From: Pseudonocardiaceae bacterium YIM PH 21723 | GTDB lineage: Bacteria; Actinomycetota; Actinomycetes; Mycobacteriales; Pseudonocardiaceae | Length of the DNA stretch: 64,000 nt | Direction of reading: 5' to 3' | NCBI GenBank assembly: GCA_003600225.1 | Contig: QZFT01000038.1 | Span: 1 to 64,000, forward strand | In this document: positions 6,823 to 14,886 of the stretch, in pieces | Numbering within the stretch: the stretch's first letter is position 1 | Layout: each line of letters starts with the position of its first letter | Position numbers and translations under genes: made by a program | The notes under the pieces: generated by a model | The model's input: only the letters and a program-made list of their open reading frames with translations | What the model was told of the DNA's origin: nothing | Database searches by the model: none

Positions 6823-8577
6823 ATGGGTATCGCCGAAGACTGTCTCGCCGTAGCCGATCAGAACACCGTGCCACGGCTGGTGTTGCGCAATGCCGAGCAG
6901 TACGGCGACCATCCCGCGCTGACCGACACCGCGGGCAGCACCCTGACCTGGGCCGAGGTGCGTGAGCGATCCATCCGGCTGGCCGCCGGGCTCAGCACCC
7001 TCGGCCTCGGCGCCGGTGACCGGATGCTGATCATGATGGCCAACCGGCCGGAGCACTGGCTGATCGACCTGGCCGCCATGCACCTCGGCGCGATCTCCAG
7101 CACCGTCTACGCCACGCTGACCAGCGACCAGGTCGGCTTTCTCGGCGAGCACAGCAAGGCGAAGGTCATCGTCCTGGAAGGCGCCGACCAGGTGCAGCGC
7201 TGGCTACCGGTGCTGGACCGGCTGCCCGAACTGCGCCGGATCGTGGTGCTGGACGAATCGGCCGTCCCGGCGGGCGATGACCGGTTCCTGCCCTGGTCCG
7301 AGCTCGCCACCCTCAGCGCGGACCTCGACGCGGTCGAGGGCGCCTGGCAGCAGGTCAAGCCGAGCGACCCGATCACCCTGATCTACACCTCGGGCACCAC
7401 CGGCGACCCGAAGGGCGTGCTGATCAGCCACCACAATGTGGTGCTGCAGTCCGCTGTCGCGGCCCGGACCGCCAAGACCGACAAGTTCGGCAAGACGGTG
7501 TCCTACCTGCCCCTCGCGCACATCGCCGAGCGGATCCTGGGCATGTACCTGCCCTACTACCTGGTCGCGCACGTGCACCCCGCGCCGGACCCGTCCAAGA
7601 TCCTCCAGGCACTCACCACGGTCCGGCCCCGGTCGTTCTTCGGCGTGCCCCGGGTGTGGGAGAAGCTGGTCGCCGGCATCCAGGCGCAGCTCGCCGCCGC
7701 CCCCGAGAAGCGGCAGAAGCTCTTCTACTCCGCGCACCGGACAGGCGTGCGGATCGGACGGCTGCGGCAGGCCGGTGAATCCGTGCCGCTCGGCCTGCGG
7801 GCCAAGCACGCCATCGCGGACAAGGTCGTGCTGAGCAAGGTGCGCGAACGGCTCGGCCTGGACCAGCTGACCTACGCGGGCAGTGGCGCCGCGCCCATCA
7901 CGGTGGACACCCTGGAGTTCCTGTCCGGCCTGGGCATCACCATCCTGGAGGTGTGGGGGCTGACCGAGACCGTCGGCTCGGCCACCGCCAACAGCGACGA
8001 GCGGATCCGCTACGGCACCGTCGGACACCCGCAGCCGACCATGGAGGTCCGGATCGCCGAGGACGGCGAGATCCTGACCCGCGGCCCGCTGGTGGCGCTG
8101 GGCTATCTGCGTGCCGACGGCGGCGTCGACTCGATGGTCGACGCCGACGGCTGGTTCGCCACCGGTGACATCGGCGAGTTCGACGCCGACGGCTTCCTGC
8201 GGATCACCGACCGCAAGAAGGAACTGATCATCACCGCGGGCGGCAAGAACATCGCGCCCACCAAGATCGAAGGCATGCTGCGCACCCACCCGGCGATCGG
8301 CAACGCGGCGGTGATCGGCGACCGCCGGCCGTTCCTGACCGCGGTGATCTCCCTGGAAGAGGGCGTCGCGGACGACGCGGACACCCGCGCGCAGGTCGAG
8401 CAGGCGGTGGCCGCGGCGAACACCCAGCTGCCCAAGGTCGAGCAGATCAAGCGGTACCACGTGGTCGCCCAGCCGTGGACGCCCGACTCCGGCGAGGTGA
8501 CCCCGACGCTGAAGCTCCGTCGCCGGGTGATCAACGACGTCTACGCCGCCGAGATCGAGAACCTCTACACGCAGTAA
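6823..8577 (+). CDS. fadD: Long-chain acyl-CoA synthetase (FadD family)
   Basis: A 584-residue AMP-binding enzyme that activates fatty acids to acyl-CoA through an acyl-adenylate. The P-loop-like A3 motif YTSGTTGDPKG lies near residue 187. SYLPLAHIAER, the acyl-channel and adenine motif WGLTET, DGWFATGDIG and the hinge with catalytic-Lys region ITDRKKELIITAGGKNI (near 460) follow in the order seen in long-chain synthetases. GGAGG at 6809-6813 sets the ATG. The gene ends inside a tandem repeat: the last two codons and stop (ACG CAG TAA) are the first nine bases of a 30-bp unit repeated five times. It is cytoplasmic or membrane-associated; the chain-length range is not predictable. Confidence 0.93.
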   Translation: MGIAEDCLAVADQNTVPRLVLRNAEQYGDHPALTDTAGSTLTWAEVRERSIRLAAGLSTLGLGAGDRMLIMMANRPEHWLIDLAAMHLGAISSTVYATLTSDQVGFLGEHSKAKVIVLEGADQVQRWLPVLDRLPELRRIVVLDESAVPAGDDRFLPWSELATLSADLDAVEGAWQQVKPSDPITLIYTSGTTGDPKGVLISHHNVVLQSAVAARTAKTDKFGKTVSYLPLAHIAERILGMYLPYYLVAHVHPAPDPSKILQALTTVRPRSFFGVPRVWEKLVAGIQAQLAAAPEKRQKLFYSAHRTGVRIGRLRQAGESVPLGLRAKHAIADKVVLSKVRERLGLDQLTYAGSGAAPITVDTLEFLSGLGITILEVWGLTETVGSATANSDERIRYGTVGHPQPTMEVRIAEDGEILTRGPLVALGYLRADGGVDSMVDADGWFATGDIGEFDADGFLRITDRKKELIITAGGKNIAPTKIEGMLRTHPAIGNAAVIGDRRPFLTAVISLEEGVADDADTRAQVEQAVAAANTQLPKVEQIKRYHVVAQPWTPDSGEVTPTLKLRRRVINDVYAAEIENLYTQ

Positions 8578-8718
8578 GGGGCACCCTCACTGCACTCAAC
8601 GCAGTAAGGGGCACCCTTCCAGCGTTGAACGCAGTAAGGGGCACCCTCACTGCACTCGACGCAGTATGGGGCGCCCTTCCAGCGTTGAACGCAGTATGGG
8701 TGCCCCTTACTCGATGCC
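8569..8718. repeat. Five-copy 30-bp tandem repeat overlapping the fadD stop codon
   Basis: Units start at 8569, 8599, 8629, 8659 and 8689, each beginning ACGCAGTA and continuing with a GGGGCACCCT-type core. The second halves alternate between two types (CACTGCACTC in units 1 and 3, TCCAGCGTTGA in units 2 and 4), giving a 60-bp higher-order period. The last unit runs on as GGGTGCCCCTTAC, the reverse complement of the GTAAGGGGCACCC core, so the array can fold against its own end. There are no spacers, so it is not CRISPR. It could serve as terminator or 3' UTR structure for fadD. The rest of the gap to 8844 holds no gene. Confidence 0.85.
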
Positions 8719-8844
8719 ACGCCTAGTCCCACACAGGACCGTTCAGGCCTACCCCGGCCGATCATCCTGTGATTAGCATCTCCGTTGCTTCCCATGAAAC
8801 AGGCGTTGCATCCTGCGCAACGCCATCCGAAGGGGGATCGGGCG

Positions 8845-10122
8845 ATGCGCAAGATCACGATCGTTGCGGCCGGGCTGGCCGTGGCCCTGCTGACCGGCTG
8901 TGCGCCGGTGACCGGCGGCTCCGGCGAGGGGGCCGACGAACGCACCGGCACCGTCCGGGTCTGGCTGTTCGACGAGGTCAACCGCGCGCCGAAGGAGGCC
9001 GTGGTCAAGGAGGCCATCGCCGAGTTTCAGCAGGCCCACTCCGGCGTCACGGTGGACGTGCAGTACATCCCGATCCAGACCAGGGCCGAGCGGTTCAAGG
9101 CCGCCTTCTCCGACCAGCAGAGCGCCCCGGACGTCGCCGAGTTCGGCAACACCGACCTGGCCGGATACGTCGCCGGTGGTGGTTTCGCCGAGCTGGACCT
9201 CAGCAGCTGGAACGAGGCCAAGGACCTGCTCCCCACGCTGGCCGACACCGGCAAGGTGAACGGGACGACCTACGGCGTCCCCTGGTACGTCGGCACCCGC
9301 GCGCTGTACTACCGCACCGACGTGTTCGGTGAGCTCGGCGTGCAGCCGCCGGCCACCCTCGCCGACATCGCGCCCCTGGCCCGCCGGATCCGGGCCGCCA
9401 AGCCGGACATGCTGGGCATCTCCGCGGGTGGCAAGTACACCTACGCGGCCATGCCGTTCGTCTGGGCGCAGGGCGGCGAGCTGGCCACCCGCTCCGGCGA
9501 CAAGTACACCGCCGCGATCGACAGCCCGCAGGCCAAGGCCGGGCTGAGCCAGTACACCGAGCTGATCAAGGATGACATCTGCCCGCCGGCCACCTGCGCC
9601 GGCAACAGTGGAGAGGCCTCGGTCGAGGCGTTCCGCGCGGGTAAGGCGGCGATGGTGATCGGCGGCGACTTCAACCGCAGGTCCGTCGACGCGTCCTCGG
9701 TCGCGGGCAGGTACGGCATCGTCCCGCTGCCCGGCAAGGCCACCGGCTCGATCGCCCCGGCCTTCGCCGGCGGCAACCTGCTCGGCGTGCTGAAGGGGAC
9801 GCGGCACCGGACCCTGGCCACCGAGTTCACCGAGCTGCTGGGCGGCAAGAAGTACCAGCGCAAGATGTTCGAGGCGATGGGCAACATGCCCGCCTTCGGT
9901 GACGTGCAGCGGGGACTGGCCACCGAGAACCCGGTGATCGAGCCGTTCGTGAAGACGCTGAACGCGGACACCAGGTTCGTGCCGATCACCCCCAGCTGGG
10001 CCAAGATCGACGCGCAGCTCGTGCTGCCCACACTGATCCAGGAGGTCGCGACCGGCAGCGGCACGGTGGACGCGGCGACCAAGAAGGCCGCCGACGCCAT
10101 GAACTCCGCGTTCGGCTCATGA
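8845..10122 (+). CDS. Carbohydrate ABC transporter substrate-binding lipoprotein
   Basis: A 425-residue extracellular solute-binding protein of the MalE-like family 1. The N-terminus is a lipoprotein signal with lipobox LLTGC and lipidated C19. The mature protein carries typical sugar-binding features: TVRVWLFDEVNR at the start, QYIPIQTRAERFKAAF, VPWYVGTRALYYRTDVF and PSWAKIDAQLVLPTLIQEVATG near the end. It would sit on the outer face of the membrane and deliver an oligosaccharide or sugar to the two permeases encoded next. AAGGGGGATCG precedes the chosen ATG. The gene overlaps the next by ATGA, so they are co-translated. The sugar is unknown. Confidence 0.92.
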   Translation: MRKITIVAAGLAVALLTGCAPVTGGSGEGADERTGTVRVWLFDEVNRAPKEAVVKEAIAEFQQAHSGVTVDVQYIPIQTRAERFKAAFSDQQSAPDVAEFGNTDLAGYVAGGGFAELDLSSWNEAKDLLPTLADTGKVNGTTYGVPWYVGTRALYYRTDVFGELGVQPPATLADIAPLARRIRAAKPDMLGISAGGKYTYAAMPFVWAQGGELATRSGDKYTAAIDSPQAKAGLSQYTELIKDDICPPATCAGNSGEASVEAFRAGKAAMVIGGDFNRRSVDASSVAGRYGIVPLPGKATGSIAPAFAGGNLLGVLKGTRHRTLATEFTELLGGKKYQRKMFEAMGNMPAFGDVQRGLATENPVIEPFVKTLNADTRFVPITPSWAKIDAQLVLPTLIQEVATGSGTVDAATKKAADAMNSAFGS

Positions 10123-11012
10123 CCACTGCCGCCGCACGCGGCGACGGCAGGGCCGCGTTCGCCTACCTGCTGCCCACCGGGCTGATCCTGCTCGGGCTGA
10201 TGGGGTATCCCCTCTACCAGCTGATCATGATCTCGCTGTTCGACTACGGCCAGGAACAGGTCTCCGGCGGTGCGCCGCTGGAGTTCCTGGGCCTGGGGCA
10301 CTACACCCAGCAGCTCACGGATCCGAAGTTCTGGACCGTGTTCGGCCAGACCGTCGGATTCGCCGGGGTGTGCGTGCTGGGCACCCTGGTGTTCGGCGCC
10401 GCACTCGCGGTGCTGGCCACCCGGGTGCGGCCCTGGGCGCGGAACACGCTGTTCCTGGCCGCGATGAGCGCCTGGTCCACCCCCGCGGTGGCCGGGTCGA
10501 CCATCTGGCTGTTCCTGTTCGACACCAATTTCGGCTTCGTCAACGAGGTGCTCGGCATCCAGGGCTTCTCCTGGACGTTCGACCGCTGGCTGGCCTTCGG
10601 GCTGGTGGCCGCGCAGGTGATCTGGTGCTCGTTCCCGTTCGTCATGGTCACCCTGTACGCGGGGATCAAGGCCATCCCCGGTGAGGTCATCGAGGCGGCG
10701 GCGCTGGACGGCGCCGGAGCGATCCGCACGGCGCGCTCGGTGATCCTGCCGCTGCTGCGCCCGCTGCTGATCGTGGTGACGATCCAGTCGGTCATCTGGG
10801 ACTTCAAGGTGTTCACCCAGATCTACATCATGACCGGCGGCGGTGGCATCGCCGGCCGCAACCTGGTGCTCAACGTCTACGCCTACCAGCAGGCGTTCGC
10901 CGCCTCCGACTACGGCCTCGGCGCCACCATCGGCGTGGTGATGACCGTGCTGTTGCTGATCATCACGCTCGGCTATCTACGCGCGCTGCGCAGGACCGGA
11001 GAACCACTGTGA
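10119..11012 (+). CDS. Sugar ABC transporter permease, MalF type
   Basis: A 297-residue integral membrane protein with six predicted transmembrane segments (first at about residues 14-36). The cytoplasmic EAA loop (EVIEAAALDGAGAIRTARSV, followed by ILPLL) contacts the ATPase in this family. It overlaps the upstream binding protein by 4 bases and the next permease by 4 bases, the usual layout of a CUT1 importer. It forms a heterodimer with the downstream permease. Confidence 0.93.
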   Translation: MTTAAARGDGRAAFAYLLPTGLILLGLMGYPLYQLIMISLFDYGQEQVSGGAPLEFLGLGHYTQQLTDPKFWTVFGQTVGFAGVCVLGTLVFGAALAVLATRVRPWARNTLFLAAMSAWSTPAVAGSTIWLFLFDTNFGFVNEVLGIQGFSWTFDRWLAFGLVAAQVIWCSFPFVMVTLYAGIKAIPGEVIEAAALDGAGAIRTARSVILPLLRPLLIVVTIQSVIWDFKVFTQIYIMTGGGGIAGRNLVLNVYAYQQAFAASDYGLGATIGVVMTVLLLIITLGYLRALRRTGEPL

Positions 11013-11845
11013 AGGGGCGTGCGGTAGCCGAGACGGTCACCGTCCTGATCGCGGCGGTGGTGGCGTTCCCGCTGTACTGGATGCTGCTGACCGCCGTGAA
11101 ACCGGAGGCGGAGGTGATCACGGCGAACCCGCGGCCGTGGACTCTCTCCCCCAGCCTGGACAGCTTCGTCCGCACGCTGACGGTGCAGAACTTCGGCCGC
11201 TACTTCCTGAACAGCCTGTTCGTGGCCCTGGTCGTGGTGGTGCTGAGCCTGCTGGTCGCGTTCCTGGCGGCCACCGCGCTGACCAGGTTCCGGTTCCGCG
11301 GCCGGACCACGTTGCTGGTCATGCTGCTGGTCGTGCAGATGGTCCCGGTGGAGGCGCTGACCATTCCGCTGTTCTTCATGATGAAGTCGGTGCGCGACGT
11401 GGCCCCCGCGTTCGGGCTGAACCACCTGGGTTCGCTGGTGCTGGTGCACCTGGCGTTCAGCCTGCCGTTCGCCATCTGGATGCTGCGCGGGTTCGTGGCG
11501 GCGGTACCGGTGGAGTTGGAGGAGGCGGCAACCCTGGACGGCGCGTCCCGGTTCCGGTTCCTCTGGCAGATCCTGTTCCCGCTGGTGGCGCCGGGTCTGG
11601 TGGCGACCAGCGTGTTGTCGTTCATCCACGCGTGGAACGACTTCCTGTTCGCGAAGACCTTCATCATCTCGGCGGCGGAGAACCAGACGCTGCCGCTGGC
11701 GCTACAGGTGTTCGTGAAGCCGGATCAGAACGACTGGGGCGCCATCATGGCGGGTTCCACCCTGATGACCATCCCGGTGCTGATCTTCTTCATCCTGGTC
11801 CAGCGTCGCCTGGTGGCCGGCCTCGCCGGAGCCGTGAAGGCCTGA
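11009..11845 (+). CDS. Sugar ABC transporter permease, MalG type
   Basis: A 278-residue membrane protein starting at a GTG that overlaps the previous stop (GTGA). It has six predicted membrane segments and an EAA loop (ELEEAATLDGASRFRFLWQI, then LFP). No ATP-binding subunit gene follows: the operon ends in a long hairpin. In actinomycetes such importers often use a shared MsiK-type ATPase encoded elsewhere, so its absence here is expected rather than a sign of loss. Confidence 0.93.
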   Translation: MKGRAVAETVTVLIAAVVAFPLYWMLLTAVKPEAEVITANPRPWTLSPSLDSFVRTLTVQNFGRYFLNSLFVALVVVVLSLLVAFLAATALTRFRFRGRTTLLVMLLVVQMVPVEALTIPLFFMMKSVRDVAPAFGLNHLGSLVLVHLAFSLPFAIWMLRGFVAAVPVELEEAATLDGASRFRFLWQILFPLVAPGLVATSVLSFIHAWNDFLFAKTFIISAAENQTLPLALQVFVKPDQNDWGAIMAGSTLMTIPVLIFFILVQRRLVAGLAGAVKA

Positions 11846-11853
11846 GGATGTTA

Positions 11854-11906
11854 CGAAGTTGACGATGTTCGCGGCCAGGAACGAGACCCGAACATCGCCA
11901 ACTTCG
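11854..11906. terminator. Long hairpin of the CGAAGTTGACGATGTTCG family
   Basis: The left arm CGAAGTTGACGATGTTCG (11854-11871) pairs with CGAACATCGCCAACTTCG (11889-11906); one mismatch in 18. It lies just after the permease stop and before the esterase start, as expected for the terminator of the ABC operon. There is no T-run after the stem. Confidence 0.7.
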
Positions 11907-11923
11907 GGTACTAAGCTGCCGGT

Positions 11924-12841
11924 ATGCGTGCTGCCGCGATGACCCTGGCCCTGTTCCTCGGCCTGTCGGGTGTGACCGCGGCGTCGGCTGCCCAGCCGAC
12001 GCTGCCCACCGGATGCGGGCAGGCGCCGCCGGTGCGACCCGGGACGACCGAGCGGTTCACCCTCGGTTCCGGCGGGACGGAGCGGGAGTACCTGCTGCAC
12101 GTGCCGGACGGCTACCAGCGAGACAAGCCGAGCCCGGTGATCCTGGCCTTCCACGGCGCCGGCGGCACGGACACCGTGCTGGAGGCCTTCAGCGATCTGT
12201 CCACACTGGACGCAATCGTGCTGTACCCCCAGGGGCTCAAGGGATCCGAGGGCACCGCGTGGCAGGGCGCCCCCTATGCGTCGAGCGCCGATGATGTGCG
12301 CTTCGTTCAGGATCTCCTCGACCGCACGGAGACCGATCTCTGCGTCGACACCACCCGGATCTTCGCGACCGGCAAGTCCAACGGCGGCGGGTTCACCGCC
12401 CTGCTGGCCTGCCGCCTCGCCGACCGGATCGCCGCCTTCGCACCGGTGGCGGGCGCCTACTACCCGGGCACCACGCAGGGCTGCGAGTCCAGCCCGCCGG
12501 TGCCGATGCTGGAGTTCCACGGCACCGAGGACGCCGTGATCCACTACGAGGGCGGCGTCCGGCACGGCGCGCGTTACCCGGCGATCGGTGACTGGCTCAC
12601 CACCTGGACCGAGAAGGACCACTGCTCCGCAGGTAAGGAACGCCGGGTCGCCGAGGACGTCGTCGAACTGGAGTGGTCCGACTGCGTCGCCGGGGCCGAG
12701 GTGCGGCACTACCGGGTGGAGGGCGGCGGGCACACGTGGCCCGGAGCCACCCAGGACAGCGGCTCCGGCGACACCACGCAGAGCATCTCGGCCACGAAGA
12801 CCATCTGGCGGTTCTTCCAGGATCACCCCCGCCGTTCCTGA
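11924..12841 (+). CDS. Secreted esterase of the PHB-depolymerase / feruloyl esterase family
   Basis: A 305-residue alpha/beta hydrolase with a Sec signal peptide (residues 1-~24, ending ASAA). The nucleophile Ser is in GKSNGGG, the acid Asp in HGTEDAVIHYEGG and the His in GGGHTWPGA; HGAGG forms the oxyanion hole. This combination is that of the LpqC / carbohydrate esterase family 1 group, which includes PHB depolymerases, feruloyl and acetylxylan esterases. The lipobox of mycobacterial LpqC is not seen, so the protein is probably freely secreted. It is flanked on both sides by hairpins of one repeat family and is probably transcribed alone. Substrate not determined. Confidence 0.87.
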   Translation: MRAAAMTLALFLGLSGVTAASAAQPTLPTGCGQAPPVRPGTTERFTLGSGGTEREYLLHVPDGYQRDKPSPVILAFHGAGGTDTVLEAFSDLSTLDAIVLYPQGLKGSEGTAWQGAPYASSADDVRFVQDLLDRTETDLCVDTTRIFATGKSNGGGFTALLACRLADRIAAFAPVAGAYYPGTTQGCESSPPVPMLEFHGTEDAVIHYEGGVRHGARYPAIGDWLTTWTEKDHCSAGKERRVAEDVVELEWSDCVAGAEVRHYRVEGGGHTWPGATQDSGSGDTTQSISATKTIWRFFQDHPRRS

Positions 12842-12848
12842 CGCAGTT

Positions 12849-12901
12849 CCGAAGTTGACGATGTTCGCGCGAGGAACGAGCCCGAACATCGTCAACTTCG
12901 G
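12849..12901. terminator. Perfect long hairpin between convergent genes
   Basis: CCGAAGTTGACGATGTTCG (12849-12867) is perfectly complementary to 12883-12901: 19-bp arms with a 15-base loop. It lies between the convergent esterase and VOC genes, 7 and 10 bases from their stops, so it can end transcription from both sides. It shares its arm sequence with the hairpins near 11.9 and 18.0 kb. Confidence 0.8.
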
Positions 12902-12911
12902 ATACCGGCCG

Positions 12912-13319
12912 TCACCGCCGTTCCTGAACGATCCACGTGTTGCCGTCCGGGTCGGCGAAGTCCAGGAAACTGGCGTAGTTCCGCCGCTGCGGGTCCACCC
13001 CCGGCGCGAACCCGCCCTGCCACTCGTCCACAGTGGACTTGTGCCGGATCGGGCTCACCGGCACCCCGCGATCGCTCAGTTCCTGGTGTACCGCCTGGAT
13101 ATCGCTCACCACCAGGTAGGTATCCCGCACCGCACCGGTGATGCCCTGTCCCAGGTGGACGGAACAGGCCGATCCGGGCGGGGTGAGCTGGACGACCCGG
13201 AACTCGTCGCTGGGCCGGTAATCCACGTCCAGGGTGAACCCCACCCGCTCGACGTAGAACTCCAGGGCCCGGTCCACGTCGGCGACCGGCAGCGTGATGA
13301 CCTCGATGCCGTAGTCCAT
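12912..13319 (-). CDS. VOC-superfamily (glyoxalase-like) protein
   Basis: A 135-residue protein with the paired beta-alpha-beta-beta-beta layout of the vicinal oxygen chelate fold: ITLPVADVDRALEFYVERVGF at the start, YLVVSDIQAVHQEL in the middle and FLDFADPDGNTWIVQERR at the end. Family members are metal-dependent dioxygenases, glyoxalases or resistance proteins; this one has no feature that picks a reaction. Its ATG overlaps the upstream SDR stop by one base (TGATG), so it is translationally coupled. It is the last gene of the hydrolase-DUF427-SDR-VOC unit. Confidence 0.85.
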   Translation of the reverse strand: MDYGIEVITLPVADVDRALEFYVERVGFTLDVDYRPSDEFRVVQLTPPGSACSVHLGQGITGAVRDTYLVVSDIQAVHQELSDRGVPVSPIRHKSTVDEWQGGFAPGVDPQRRNYASFLDFADPDGNTWIVQERR

Positions 13320-14032
13320 CAGACCAGCGCCTCCCCGCCGTCGATGCCCAGCGTCATACCGGTGAGGAACGTGCTGGTCAGCGCGAAGATCACCGCGTCG
13401 GCGATGTCCCCGGAGGTGCCGATCCGACCCGCCGGGCTGGTGGCCTCCCGGGCCGCGAACAGCTCGGCCTTCCGCTGTGCGCCGAGTCCGTCGTAGGCGC
13501 CGGTGTCGATGGTCCCCGGCGAGACCGCGTTCACCCGGAGCGGCGCCAGTTCCACCGCGAGCCCCCGGGTCACCGCGTCCACGGCGGCGTTGGTGGCGCC
13601 CACCGCGAGCATGCCGGGCATGACCTTGCGGGCGGAGGCACCGGAGAAGAAGACGAACGAGCCGTCCCCGGGCATCCGGGGCGCGAGGTGTTTGGCCAGC
13701 AGGATCGGGCCGATGACCTTGACGTCGAAGGAGGCCAGCACGGTGTCGTGCCGCAGGTCGCCGAGCGCGCCCCGGGCCCGCGCCGAGGCGGTGGACACCA
13801 CGTGATCCACGGTCCCCAGGCGCTCGGCCAGCGCGGCGATGCTCGCCTCGTCGGTCAGGTCGACCTGTTCGGCCCGGAACTCCGAGTCGTACCCGGCGGC
13901 GAGGGCCTCGGCGTCCCGGCCGGCCACCACCACGGTCGCGCCCGCCTCGCGGGCGGCCAGCGTGATGGCCCGGGCGATGCCACTGGCGCGCCCGATGATC
14001 AGCACGGTGCGGTCCTTCAGCGATGCGGTCAT
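13319..14032 (-). CDS. Short-chain dehydrogenase/reductase-like protein lacking YxxxK
   Basis: A 237-residue Rossmann-fold protein with an SDR-like order of motifs: LIIGRASGIARAI for the cofactor loop (classical TGxxxGIG is altered), AGRDAEAL, STAS, SGASARK and SPGTIDT. At the place of the catalytic Tyr-x-x-x-Lys it reads VGATN, so both the Tyr and the Lys are missing. It may therefore be a non-catalytic or mechanistically atypical member; such forms are known among atypical SDRs. The start at 14032 overlaps the DUF427 gene by 4 bases. Co-transcription with a hydrolase and a VOC protein suggests a small-molecule detoxification or catabolic set; the substrate is unknown. Confidence 0.85.
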   Translation of the reverse strand: MTASLKDRTVLIIGRASGIARAITLAAREAGATVVVAGRDAEALAAGYDSEFRAEQVDLTDEASIAALAERLGTVDHVVSTASARARGALGDLRHDTVLASFDVKVIGPILLAKHLAPRMPGDGSFVFFSGASARKVMPGMLAVGATNAAVDAVTRGLAVELAPLRVNAVSPGTIDTGAYDGLGAQRKAELFAAREATSPAGRIGTSGDIADAVIFALTSTFLTGMTLGIDGGEALV

Positions 14033-14874
14033 GCCTGCGTCTCCTTCGGGTCGAGGCTGCGGTCGATTCCGTGCGGGACAACGGCCTGTCCCGGTTCGAG
14101 GGCGAGTCGCCGGTCGTCGAGGAACACGTCGACGAGGTCGGGTTCGAACGAGACCCAGTCGGAGACGGCGGCCACCTCGGACCAGGCGTCCGGGTAGGCC
14201 CACGCGGCGCGCGGCCGGCCGCCGATGTCGTAGTAGTCGGCCAAGCCCTTGTAGGGGCAGAACGTCTGGCCCTCCACCGGGGTCAGCGCGTCGGCCTCGA
14301 TGTCCTCGCGCGGCACGTACCAGCGGGGTGCGAAGCCGGATTCGTACAGCACGAACGGCCGCCGGGTGTCAGCGACGATCCGGCTGCCGTCGCGCACCAC
14401 CAGGTGCCGCGAGGTCCGGCGGATGTCGATGCGGTGGTACGGATCGGCAGCGTGCCCGGCGATGCGTTCGTCCTCCTCGAAGAAGGCGTCCATCGACCGC
14501 CAGGCGAAGGCGATCCGGTCCCGCAGCACGCTCGCGTACTCCGGCAGATCGATGAACCGCCACGCCGCGTGCTGCTTCGCTCCCACCGAGAACCAAGCGG
14601 TCTGCCCCAGTTCCCGGTGGTTCGTCGTGCGGGATTCGGCGGTGAGCACTTCATCGGACACATCGGACAGTGGGAAGTAGGCGACCGGATAACGCCCGGG
14701 TTCGTGCAGCAGCACGACGTCCTCGCTGTCGGCGACCCACTGATCACCGAGCCGCACCCGCATCCGGCGGCGCAGTGGTTCGGCGAACAGCAGTCGTTCC
14801 GGCAGTGGTTCCGCGGTCAGGAAGCGGCCCACCGATCTGCCGCTCAGGGGTGCCTGTTGCCATGCCAGTCCCAT
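14029..14874 (-). CDS. Tandem DUF427 protein
   Basis: A 281-residue protein containing two DUF427-like units. The first is around residues 35-125 (VRVRLGDQWVADSEDVVLLHEPG...YPVAYFP, FAWRSMDAFFEED just after), the second around 150-265 (VVRDGSRIVADTRRPFVLYESGFAPRWYVP, FCPYKGLADYYDI). DUF427 is a small beta-barrel family of unknown function common in actinobacteria. A second member lies at 28.1-28.7 kb. Fourteen bases separate it from the hydrolase stop upstream in the same operon. Confidence 0.85.
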   Translation of the reverse strand: MGLAWQQAPLSGRSVGRFLTAEPLPERLLFAEPLRRRMRVRLGDQWVADSEDVVLLHEPGRYPVAYFPLSDVSDEVLTAESRTTNHRELGQTAWFSVGAKQHAAWRFIDLPEYASVLRDRIAFAWRSMDAFFEEDERIAGHAADPYHRIDIRRTSRHLVVRDGSRIVADTRRPFVLYESGFAPRWYVPREDIEADALTPVEGQTFCPYKGLADYYDIGGRPRAAWAYPDAWSEVAAVSDWVSFEPDLVDVFLDDRRLALEPGQAVVPHGIDRSLDPKETQA

Positions 14875-14886
14875 GGTCGTGTCCTT

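Noticed and set aside
8569-8718. Possible CRISPR array
   Set aside because: The units are directly adjacent 30-mers without spacers, begin inside a coding region and have no cas genes near; this is a plain tandem repeat.
8845-11845. Incomplete or broken ABC transporter, because no ATPase gene is present
   Set aside because: Carbohydrate importers of this type in actinomycetes commonly share one ATPase encoded elsewhere, and all three genes here are intact and coupled.
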